Positions 7,139-13,595 of a DNA stretch of 13,595 nt are shown one piece after another. The notes below the pieces were generated by a model. It was not told the origin of the DNA and searched no databases. It saw nothing but the letters and a program-made list of their open reading frames with translations. Numbering within the stretch: position 1 is the first letter of the stretch; each line of letters starts with the position of its first letter. The translations under genes and the position numbers were made by a program. Source of the DNA: Terriglobia bacterium (GTDB lineage Bacteria; Acidobacteriota; Terriglobia; UBA7540); the NCBI GenBank assembly GCA_030049455.1, contig JASIKV010000362.1:1-13595 (forward strand), given 5' to 3'.

Positions 7139-9565
7139 TCACTTTCCGATACTGGCAGCGTCAAAGCCTTCTTCCATCGCGGCAATTTTGACCAGCCACG
7201 ATTTATACTGCTCAAGCGAAAACGGCGGAAGGCCCTGAAGGTAATGGTTGGCGAAGCTCTTCCCATTTGCCGTCCAATTGATCAGAAACAGCCGCTTGCC
7301 GGAATGGAACACCGGGATTTGCCCGAGCTCCAGGTTCTCATTGGCCTTGACGGAGTAATCCCCTTCCAGCAGCGTTTCACCCGAGTCGGCATCCCAGACG
7401 CGATAGTGACCCGAGGCATCTTCGCGCGAATCGTCTCCCACCACCACCCGGCAATGCCAGCTCTTCGGCTCATCGACCATGACGACCACCGGTTCCTGCA
7501 CGCGCCGGATGTAATAGTAGGCAAGCTTTTTGTTGAAATAATAATCCACGATGGCGTCGGAAATTTGCGGCCAGCCGTCCATCACGTTCCACCAGACCAG
7601 GCCGGTGCTGCGCCATTTCCTGAGCCGCGTCATTTCGATCAGGAACTTCATGGCCTCCGCCTGGGAGACCTGCGAGGCCAGAATAAAGTCCTCAATTTTC
7701 TCCGGCACTGCGCCAAAAAGCTCCTGCACCTGATTGGCCATCAACTGAAGGCGATAGGGGTTTCCCACCCAATCGGTGGAGTGCAGAATCCACTGCGGAT
7801 CGTTCGTGTTGGGCCACAGGTGGTCCGCGCCAATGAATTTCTTGAGAGACGAAAGGCTGGGGCAGCCGTGGTAGCCCGCCTCACTCACAAACTCCGCCGT
7901 GTGTTCGGTGTAGTAGGTGCTTTTGAAATAGTCGCGTGGGCCCCACAGGTGCTCTTCCGGCATCAGGCGGTGGTCGCCGGTCGCTGCCACCTCCGGCGAA
8001 ATGTAAGGCGAGCTGGGCAGATAGGCGCGATAGGGATCGCAGCGGAAAACCACCTCCGGCAGGACCTCGCGATTGATCTTGTTGTGCGCAGGGTCCAGCC
8101 CGTGGAAAAGGTACGCGCCATCCACTTCGTTGTCGCCTGTCCAGAGAACCAGCGAGGGATGGTTGCGCAGCTTGCTGACAACGGAGACAGCTTCCGCGCG
8201 GATCAGGCTGAGAAAATCATCCGTTATTGGATATACTGCGTCCGCCATTGCGAAATCCTGCCAAACCATGATTCCGTGCTGGTCGCAGATTTTGAAAAAC
8301 GCATCGTCCTCGTAAACATTCCCTCCCCAGCTCCGCAGGAAATTGCACTTTAGGTCTACGAAAAGCGCCAGGATCTTTTCATAACGCCCTGCATCGCGGC
8401 TATGAAACGCGTCCGCCGGCACCCAGTTGGAGCCCTTCACCAGAATCGGCACTCCGTTCACCTTGAACATGAACTGGCCGGGCTTTTCCATGGTGGTGAT
8501 TTCCGTGCGGATCAAGTCGACCTTGCGAATTCCGATGGAATCGGTGCGCTTGGCCACCACTTTGTCATCCTGAAGCAGCTCCGTAGTAACGGAATAGAGG
8601 TTCGCGTCACCATACCCGCGCGGCCACCATAGCTTGGGATTCTTGACATCGATTTCCATTCGGCCAACGGGAAATTGCACCTTTTGAGTGTAATCAAAGC
8701 TGGAATCACCGCACTGTGCGTGGAGCCGCAAACGCAATTGGGGAATCAACTCCAGCTCGGTCGCCAACTGATAGGTGACGATGAGGTTGGCATGAGCTTC
8801 ATCCGCATCGCGCGTGGTGAAGTACATGTCGGTAATTTCCTGCGGCGCGTGCACGACCAACTCCACCGGTCGCCACAGTCCAAAGGTCACGGCCCGCGGC
8901 ATGATGTCCCATCCGTAGCTATGCGCCGGGCGGCGAATCCAATTGGCTTCCTGATTGGTGTCCAGAGCTTTTACCGTGTAGGCAGGGTCGTACTCCTTCC
9001 CCGCTGCCTCAATGATGGGAGAGCGCAGGCGAATCGTGATGACGTTTGGAGCGGTTGCGTTGAGCTTTCCGGTGACGTCGAAGGTGAAATCAATCATCGA
9101 ATCCTGAGATTCGCCCAGCGGTTTGCCGTTGAGCCAGTAAGTGGCGAGGCAATCGACGCCATGGAAGCGCAACTCGATGCGCCGCCCCGCAACATCAGCG
9201 GGCGTGGGAAATTCGCGCTGGTACCACCACTCGTACAGTTCGTACGGCTTCAGAGTTTTTATGTTCTCACCGAAGAAAAGGTCAGCGGGCAATATGCCAT
9301 GACGGGATAAATCCAGGGCCGTCTCGCCGGGCACGGTCGCTTCCAAGGGAGTGAGTCCGTGGGTATTCAATTGATCCGGGCTTGTGATGCGAAACTTGCC
9401 TTGGGGGAAATAATAAAGTTTCCACGTTCCATTCAGGCTGATGTGAACAGCCTGAGGGACTGTCTGCCCTTCCGTCGTTTCAGGAGCGGTCTGCGCCATC
9501 ACGGGCGAAGGCATGCAAGCTATACACAGAATGAGGAACAACTGCTTGAGCTGTCCTGAACCCAT
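7139..9565 (-). CDS. Secreted glycoside hydrolase family 2 protein, beta-mannosidase-like
   Basis: This 808-residue exo-glycosidase is predicted to remove beta-linked sugars from the non-reducing end with retention of configuration. A signal peptide (about 8-24, cleavage after VMA) sends it across the inner membrane. The jelly-roll sugar-binding domain (about 45-235) carries the YEWWYQREF segment at 111-119 and HGVDCLATYWLNG at 135-147. The immunoglobulin-like domain follows at about 240-350 (with NPKLWWPRGYG at 309-319), then the TIM barrel from about 352 to 690 and a beta-rich tail. The catalytic acid/base is E480 in WTGDNE and the nucleophile E562 in SEAGYHG. These match the GH2 mannosidase/exo-glucosaminidase branch rather than beta-galactosidases, so beta-mannoside or beta-glucosaminide is the best substrate guess. 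The gene starts 9 bp after the phosphoesterase stop and is surely co-expressed with it. Confidence 0.92.
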   Translation of the reverse strand: MGSGQLKQLFLILCIACMPSPVMAQTAPETTEGQTVPQAVHISLNGTWKLYYFPQGKFRITSPDQLNTHGLTPLEATVPGETALDLSRHGILPADLFFGENIKTLKPYELYEWWYQREFPTPADVAGRRIELRFHGVDCLATYWLNGKPLGESQDSMIDFTFDVTGKLNATAPNVITIRLRSPIIEAAGKEYDPAYTVKALDTNQEANWIRRPAHSYGWDIMPRAVTFGLWRPVELVVHAPQEITDMYFTTRDADEAHANLIVTYQLATELELIPQLRLRLHAQCGDSSFDYTQKVQFPVGRMEIDVKNPKLWWPRGYGDANLYSVTTELLQDDKVVAKRTDSIGIRKVDLIRTEITTMEKPGQFMFKVNGVPILVKGSNWVPADAFHSRDAGRYEKILALFVDLKCNFLRSWGGNVYEDDAFFKICDQHGIMVWQDFAMADAVYPITDDFLSLIRAEAVSVVSKLRNHPSLVLWTGDNEVDGAYLFHGLDPAHNKINREVLPEVVFRCDPYRAYLPSSPYISPEVAATGDHRLMPEEHLWGPRDYFKSTYYTEHTAEFVSEAGYHGCPSLSSLKKFIGADHLWPNTNDPQWILHSTDWVGNPYRLQLMANQVQELFGAVPEKIEDFILASQVSQAEAMKFLIEMTRLRKWRSTGLVWWNVMDGWPQISDAIVDYYFNKKLAYYYIRRVQEPVVVMVDEPKSWHCRVVVGDDSREDASGHYRVWDADSGETLLEGDYSVKANENLELGQIPVFHSGKRLFLINWTANGKSFANHYLQGLPPFSLEQYKSWLVKIAAMEEGFDAASIGK

Positions 9566-9577
9566 CCATCCTCCTCA
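9566..9577 (-). promoter_or_regulatory. Ribosome-binding site overlapping the upstream stop codon
   Basis: On the minus strand the phosphoesterase stop TGA (9577-9575) runs directly into GGAGG (9574-9570). The full AGGAGG thus shares its first A with the stop codon, and the glycosidase ATG follows after only 4 more bases (9565-9563). Ribosomes finishing the first gene sit on the start site of the second, which indicates translational coupling. A second ATG at 9569-9567 is in another frame and directly abuts the Shine-Dalgarno sequence, so it was not chosen. Confidence 0.75.
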
Positions 9578-12343
9578 GTCTCGATTTCCGTTCATTTCGC
9601 GACGGATTCGCGCTGGATCGTCGAGGGGCTCCGACGGCGGCAGCGCCTTTCCGCTGCGCAAGAGGTCCATCGGGTCGCGGGCTTTTGCGGGATCGAAGAT
9701 GCGCGTATCTGATGGCAGGGCTTCATAAGGCGAATTATCCGCAACGTCAGTGAAGCTATCCGCGAGGTCGGTAGCCGCCGCATCGTATTCGTTCAAGGGC
9801 GGAAGACCAAGGATGTGCTCGACGGTCTTCAGAATGCTCAGCATGCTGGTGTGGGCGTGCGAAACTCCGCGCCGCGAATACGGGCTGATGGTCAGCAGGA
9901 GACTGCGGTGAGCGTCCACGTGATCGTGGCCATTCTGCGCGTCATCCTCCGTGATGAAGATTGCCGTCTCCGGCCAGAATGCGCTGTGCGAAAAGAGATC
10001 AACAATTTTTCCCAGCGCCAGATCGTTATCGGCGACGTAAGAAGCGCGATAAGCGTAACCATCCCCCGGGCGGGGAGTGGCAGTATGGTCGTTGGGAAGC
10101 CAGATATAGATAAATTGCGGCAAGGGCTGCTTTCCGCTGGCATACATTTCATCAAACTCTTTCTTGAATTGCTCGAATCGATATTGGTCCGGGATGGAGG
10201 TGTTGAACATCGGGAAAATCGGCGAGGTATTTGCGAGAAGCGGCCCCGGAGCGGGGGCGTTGATTCCAAGCCGCAGGCCGGTCGGCTTGTAGCCTTCGTC
10301 CTCCTCGCCTTCCAGGCCCTCTCCATAATTCCGGAAGCTGATGTGGTGGCGCGCCAGGTGGTCCCACAACGAACCGGCTTCCAGGTAATCCTCCGGCCGC
10401 AACGAAGAATCGCCGCCCATGCTCATGCGGCCTGGAGCATCGTTATCATAAAAAAAGTGGGCGCGGCCGCCGTATTCAGGGGGCCAAAGCGTCTCCAGCC
10501 ATTCATTCGGGTAACTGTCCACCAGCCAGTGATGACCGTCAACGGAAACGTCAGAATCGACATAAAAATTGTCACTCAGCCCGAATCGCTGTGCGAGCGC
10601 GTGATGATTGGGCGAAACGCGCACGTGTCCCAGATCGGGCTCATTCTCCCCGTGGACATTTGCGTCGATCCCCCAGCGCGCCAATTCCGGATCCCCGTTC
10701 ACGGTCTCGCCGCCAACCGATGAAATATCTCCCAGCACCTCATCAAACGTCCGATTTTCTTTCACGATTAAGACCACATGGCGGATTCGAGCGCTGGGAG
10801 CCCCACCCAGAGGAATCGGAAATGTCTCCGGCCTCGGTTGTGGGGCGGACACCGATACGAATCCATTGTTCTTCATCACCTTTTCCGTCAATCTTGCAAG
10901 TTCAGCGTCGGAGGGCACCGGAATTATAGAAACCGTTCCACTCATGATGTCCCCGATGTAATCCCCTTGCACGCCGCGATGAAAGTCCGGTCCGCCGTTG
11001 GGTCCGGCGCCATAACCCTTGGCGTTGGCCACGTAAAGCGTGCCCCCATCCTGGCTGAGAGCGACTCGCGCCGGGAACCACCCTGTGGGGATATAACCGA
11101 TCACTTCTTTGGCCGCAGTTTCGAAGACTGCAATCGCGTTGATTCCTGCGCAAGCAACATACAGGCGCGATTCGTCAGGGCTGAGAGCCAATCCAAACGG
11201 CAATACCCCGCGCAACCCGCCGACACCAGGGGCCGGCTCAATGCGCGTGGTCACCAGCAATCGGTTATTCTTTGCGTCCAAAACGCTGATGCTGTCCTGT
11301 GCGGAGTTTGAAACGTAAACATACTTTCGCCCCGCGACCACGGCCCCCGGACTCGATCCGCCGACGGATTGATTCCCAATCGCCAGGCCGGTTCGGATGC
11401 GCGCCAGCACTTTGTGTGATGGGGCTGTCGCGTCAAAGACAAAAACAGAATTGGATTCAGGCACGTTGGGATCGCCCAGGCCGGGAACTGTTTTCCCGCC
11501 GACGACGGTCCCATCCCTGGCTTCCTGGGACCCTGCAGCGAAAGGCGGGAAATCCAGGCCGGTTTCCTCCGCGCGCTTCTTTTCGAACCCCGGCACTACA
11601 GAGTATTGATACGTGCCGACATTAGTGACATAAATCCTATCGCCTTCAGGACTCACCGAAACTGCAAAGGGCAGTCTGCCTGTCCCGACCCGCCATTTGA
11701 TTTTTGTTTTGCGTGTGTCAATGCCAACCAGTTCGAAGTGCGCAAGATCAAGAGCATAGAGAGAATTGCCGTCGGGTGAAAGCGCCAAAGCCCCCGTAAA
11801 GCTATGCCGATAAGTTCTGCCTTTAAAATGCCCGTCCAAGGCAATTTGCCTCTTCCGAACACCGCTTTCCAGATCGTAAACATCTACCTTTCCGGAGTCG
11901 CCCTCGGATATATAAGCCGTTCGGTTGTCCTTCGCGATGGCCAGCCCCATATAAACGCTGGAAGGTTCCGCATCGGAACCTTTTGGGGGATAATTCCGGG
12001 GGATTCGCTCCACCTTTGGCGCAGGACCGGACAATTCGCTGACGATCGAAAGCGAAAATGGCCACGTGCCGGCATTGGCCGTTACCAAGGTGCTGCCATC
12101 AGAGCTCAGCGCCATTCCATAGGGGTGAGGATCGACGGTCACCTGCACGCCTTCCGGAGTTATCAGGCGCCCATTGGGCAATACGGTCTCACCGGACCGG
12201 TCAATATGGGTGGGGCGCTCACCCGCCGGGGCGGATAGCTCAGCCGGGCTCGTTGCCCTGCCCGCTTTCACCAGCAATGGCGGCTTAAAAACAAAATAGA
12301 CTGCCACGATCGATAGACCAAGCAACAAGTGTATGCGACGCAT
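9575..12343 (-). CDS. Fusion of YncE-type beta-propeller and phosphoesterase (alkaline-phosphatase superfamily-like)
   Basis: This 922-residue exported protein is of the type often annotated as bifunctional YncE family/alkaline phosphatase family. A hydrophobic N-terminal helix (about 6-19) is a signal peptide or anchor. From about 65 to 475 there are YVTN/NHL-like propeller repeats, seen as recurrent blocks of L-S-P-D-G/E followed by L-Y-V-(A/T)-N (for example 188-198, 230-241, 388-398, 429-440). The phosphoesterase domain (PF04185-like) spans about 518-870. It opens with HVVLIVKENRTFDEVLG at 522-538, whose E529 and N530 are typical metal-site residues. It also has NHH at 579-581, DSDVSVDGHH at 596-605, NDHT at 751-754 and TEDDAQNGHDHVDAHR at 798-813. 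It should hydrolyse phosphomono- or diesters outside the cytoplasm. The start at 12343 follows GGAGATAAGG. The longer open frame to 12556 is rejected because it crosses a tRNA gene. Confidence 0.9.
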   Translation of the reverse strand: MRRIHLLLGLSIVAVYFVFKPPLLVKAGRATSPAELSAPAGERPTHIDRSGETVLPNGRLITPEGVQVTVDPHPYGMALSSDGSTLVTANAGTWPFSLSIVSELSGPAPKVERIPRNYPPKGSDAEPSSVYMGLAIAKDNRTAYISEGDSGKVDVYDLESGVRKRQIALDGHFKGRTYRHSFTGALALSPDGNSLYALDLAHFELVGIDTRKTKIKWRVGTGRLPFAVSVSPEGDRIYVTNVGTYQYSVVPGFEKKRAEETGLDFPPFAAGSQEARDGTVVGGKTVPGLGDPNVPESNSVFVFDATAPSHKVLARIRTGLAIGNQSVGGSSPGAVVAGRKYVYVSNSAQDSISVLDAKNNRLLVTTRIEPAPGVGGLRGVLPFGLALSPDESRLYVACAGINAIAVFETAAKEVIGYIPTGWFPARVALSQDGGTLYVANAKGYGAGPNGGPDFHRGVQGDYIGDIMSGTVSIIPVPSDAELARLTEKVMKNNGFVSVSAPQPRPETFPIPLGGAPSARIRHVVLIVKENRTFDEVLGDISSVGGETVNGDPELARWGIDANVHGENEPDLGHVRVSPNHHALAQRFGLSDNFYVDSDVSVDGHHWLVDSYPNEWLETLWPPEYGGRAHFFYDNDAPGRMSMGGDSSLRPEDYLEAGSLWDHLARHHISFRNYGEGLEGEEDEGYKPTGLRLGINAPAPGPLLANTSPIFPMFNTSIPDQYRFEQFKKEFDEMYASGKQPLPQFIYIWLPNDHTATPRPGDGYAYRASYVADNDLALGKIVDLFSHSAFWPETAIFITEDDAQNGHDHVDAHRSLLLTISPYSRRGVSHAHTSMLSILKTVEHILGLPPLNEYDAAATDLADSFTDVADNSPYEALPSDTRIFDPAKARDPMDLLRSGKALPPSEPLDDPARIRREMNGNRD

Positions 12344-12467
12344 TTGCCTTATCTCCGGGGCATAGATGCTGGCACAAAATCGCATGAGAGGCGAGTCTTT
12401 TGAGAAAGCTTTTTTACCTTGGGCTTGCCGGCACCGGGGACGGGGGTCGAGATGTCCGGGGGAAGGT
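12344..12467. other. Spacer between tRNA-Pro and the phosphoesterase gene
   Basis: This 124-bp stretch contains the ribosome-binding region of the phosphoesterase gene next to 12344. It also holds an A-rich run on the minus strand (about 12408-12416). I see no clear promoter pair and no hairpin with a T-run on the minus strand. The tRNA transcript may therefore read into the phosphoesterase operon, with the tRNA released by processing. Confidence 0.4.
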
Positions 12468-12544
12468 TGGTCGGGGCGCCCGGATTTGAACCGGGGACCT
12501 CTTGCGCCCAAGGCAAGCGCGCTACCAGGCTGCGCCACGCCCCG
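12468..12544 (-). tRNA. tRNA-Pro(UGG)
   Basis: A complete 77-nt cloverleaf can be folded by eye. The acceptor stem CGGGGCG/CGCCCCG is closed by discriminator A, and CCA is encoded (12470-12468). The D arm has GCGC/GCGC stems. The anticodon stem CTTGC/GCAAG carries loop CTTGGGC, which gives anticodon UGG at loop positions 3-5 and reads proline CCA codons (and CCG/CCU by wobble). The T arm CCCGG/CCGGG has loop TTCAAAT. All stems are perfectly paired. The gene is on the same strand as the phosphoesterase operon and divergent from the kinase gene. Confidence 0.97.
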
Positions 12545-12693
12545 AATCGCGGGCACCTTTCATTCTGCCAAGCTTGCTACCCCGTGTCCAGCGCCATTAC
12601 CACGGAATTCGGCGCCTCCCAGAGTGTTCGCGAAGACGCCTTGCCGGAATTATTGACGGTCGTTTCGCAATATTACGTCATTGGATAAGACAA

Positions 12694-12724
12694 TTGATTG
12701 GTATCCCTTTCCCGGTGATATACT
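12694..12724 (+). promoter_or_regulatory. Possible sigma70-like promoter of the kinase gene
   Basis: TATACT (12719-12724) is a good -10 hexamer in the AT-rich end of the tRNA-kinase gap. TTGATT (12694-12699) could be the -35, although the 19-nt spacer is longer than ideal. Transcription would start about 20 nt before the kinase ATG at 12751. The rest of the 206-bp gap (12545-12750) shows no gene. Confidence 0.4.
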
Positions 12725-12750
12725 CAGATTGTTTTTGCAAGGCTCCTGCA

Positions 12751-13595
12751 ATGAAACGGTGTACATCCTGCCAAACGCCCTACCCGGATGAGTTCGCATT
12801 CTGCCCACTCGACGGTGCGGAATTGGACGACCCCGCGGTGTATTCGGTAGGTACCACGATTCGCGGCAAGTATCGCATACTGGCCAAGATTGGAAGGGGC
12901 GGCATGGGGCATGTCTACAAAGCGCTCCATCTGCACTTCAATGAAGTCCGCGCCCTGAAGGTAATGGATCCCTCCCTGAAGCAAAAAGAGGAATTTGTCC
13001 GGCGATTCCTGCGCGAAGCCTTCGTAGCAAGGCGGTTGCAGCATCCCAACGCGGTTCGCGTCGACGATGTGGATGAGACTGAAGATGGCCGCCACTGCAT
13101 CGTGATGGAGTTCATCGACGGGCGGATGCTCCGCGACGTGCTGGAGCGCGAAGGCCCCATGCCCGTCGCGCGCGCATGCTCCATTATCAAGCAAGCTGCA
13201 TCGGCGCTTCACGCTGCCCACCTGCTGGGAATCATCCATCGCGACATCAAACCTGAAAACATCGCTCTCATCAAAAGTGAAGAGGGCGACCTGGTCAAGG
13301 TGCTGGACTTCGGCATCACCAAGCTTCGCGAAGGCCGCCTGAAGGAAGAAGCAGGGGGGATGGACTTGACGGCTACGGGCACAATGTTCGCCATCGGCAC
13401 GCCCGAGTACATGTCGCCCGAACAAATCCTGCAAAAGGATTTGGACGGCCGCTCCGACCTCTATTCCCTGGGGCTGGTGTTTTACGAGCTGCTCACCGGC
13501 GACCTTCCCTTTCACGCAGACTCTCAGGCGGAATGGTTTCTGGCGCAGGTCGGTGAGCTTCCGCAGCCGCTTGGCGAACGAGCGCCGAACCTCCG
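12751..13595 (+). CDS. Hanks-type Ser/Thr protein kinase with N-terminal zinc-ribbon-like segment (3' truncated by window)
   Basis: The frame is open from ATG 12751 to the window end (281 complete codons) and encodes an almost complete kinase domain. The first 25 residues hold C4-x2-C7 and C18 in CPLDG, a short zinc-ribbon-like cap common on acidobacterial kinases; no fourth Cys is visible. The PknB-like domain begins near 41 (YRILAKIGRGGMGHVYKA), with the P-loop at 48-53, catalytic lysine K70 (ALK), helix-C E89, catalytic loop HRDIKPEN at 163-170, DFG at 186-188, GTPEYMSPEQ at 216-225 and D236. All catalytic residues are present, so it should be an active cytoplasmic-facing kinase. Activation-loop threonines (for example T208 and T210) are candidate autophosphorylation sites. 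The start has AAGG at 12739-12742, 8 nt upstream. Sensor or repeat domains expected further on lie outside the window. Confidence 0.95.
   Translation, partial: MKRCTSCQTPYPDEFAFCPLDGAELDDPAVYSVGTTIRGKYRILAKIGRGGMGHVYKALHLHFNEVRALKVMDPSLKQKEEFVRRFLREAFVARRLQHPNAVRVDDVDETEDGRHCIVMEFIDGRMLRDVLEREGPMPVARACSIIKQAASALHAAHLLGIIHRDIKPENIALIKSEEGDLVKVLDFGITKLREGRLKEEAGGMDLTATGTMFAIGTPEYMSPEQILQKDLDGRSDLYSLGLVFYELLTGDLPFHADSQAEWFLAQVGELPQPLGERAPNL

Noticed and set aside
5758..7191. Long plus-strand open frame of 477 codons opposite the M16 catalytic gene
   Set aside because: The opposite strand has full M16 motifs, a signal peptide and a ribosome-binding site. The plus-strand translation shows no family features and reflects the codon bias of the real gene.
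7067..8353. Plus-strand open frame of 428 codons opposite the glycosidase
   Set aside because: It is antisense to the conserved GH2 catalytic domain. It is rich in His, Val and Arg in the manner of mirror frames and has no recognisable domain.
12400..12467. Rho-independent terminator after tRNA-Pro
   Set aside because: The minus strand downstream of the tRNA has GC-rich sequence and then an A-run rather than a hairpin followed by Ts.
12366..12688. Plus-strand open frames over the tRNA gene (GRPDLNRGPLAPKASAL-type and GAPGFEPGTS-type translations)
   Set aside because: These are antisense translations of a perfectly folding tRNA-Pro gene, a well-known source of spurious proteins.
12724..13515. 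Minus-strand open frame of 263 codons at the right edge
   Set aside because: It lies antisense to the kinase, whose catalytic motifs are complete and in frame to the window end.
1..13595. CRISPR array, insertion sequence or prophage remnants
   Set aside because: No regularly spaced direct repeats, transposase or integrase motifs, or terminal inverted repeats with target duplications were seen. A tRNA is present, but no integrase or repeated tRNA end accompanies it.

Overview
The window looks like a chromosomal segment of a Gram-negative bacterium, most probably an Acidobacteriota member. This is inferred from gene style, not from a marker gene. A KdsC-like phosphatase implies a Kdo-containing lipopolysaccharide. 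The Ser/Thr kinase opens with a short CxxC...C zinc-ribbon-like segment, and a YncE-propeller/phosphoesterase fusion is present; both are common in acidobacterial genomes. By eye, GC content is in the high fifties. There are no transposases, CRISPR arrays, phage genes or other signs of a mobile island.

Layout. The left edge holds the last codons of an unidentified plus-strand gene, overlapping by 8 bp a classical short-chain dehydrogenase (84-908, +). Converging on it are two minus-strand genes: the KdsC-like HAD phosphatase (949-1623) and a membrane-anchored CHASE3-HAMP-GAF-GGDEF diguanylate cyclase (1788-3578). The cyclase has a good sigma70-type promoter of its own. Next comes a gene-free stretch of about 580 bp (3579-4159) carrying a strong REP-like hairpin.

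The centre is a minus-strand block of secreted proteins. In transcription order it runs: a YncE-type propeller/phosphoesterase fusion (9575-12343), a GH2 beta-mannosidase-like glycosidase (7139-9565, 9 bp downstream), then a pair of M16 peptidases (5665-7038 catalytic, 4160-5662 non-catalytic, 2 bp apart). The first two genes form one translation unit: the ribosome-binding site of the glycosidase overlaps the stop codon of the phosphoesterase. The M16 pair forms a second unit, separated from it by 100 bp with two small dyads. All four proteins have N-terminal signal or anchor sequences, so together they suggest extracytoplasmic breakdown of polymers: phosphoesters, beta-linked sugars and peptides.

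Upstream of this block lies a tRNA-Pro(UGG) gene on the minus strand (12468-12544). Divergent from it is a Hanks-type Ser/Thr protein kinase (12751 to the right edge, truncated).

I found no convincing evidence of a wholly new system. The points most worth a second look are the degenerate product-inhibition site of the cyclase, the active/inactive M16 pair, the coupled phosphoesterase-glycosidase unit with unusual catalytic-motif flanks, the C-terminal tail on the KdsC homologue, and the REP-like hairpin.
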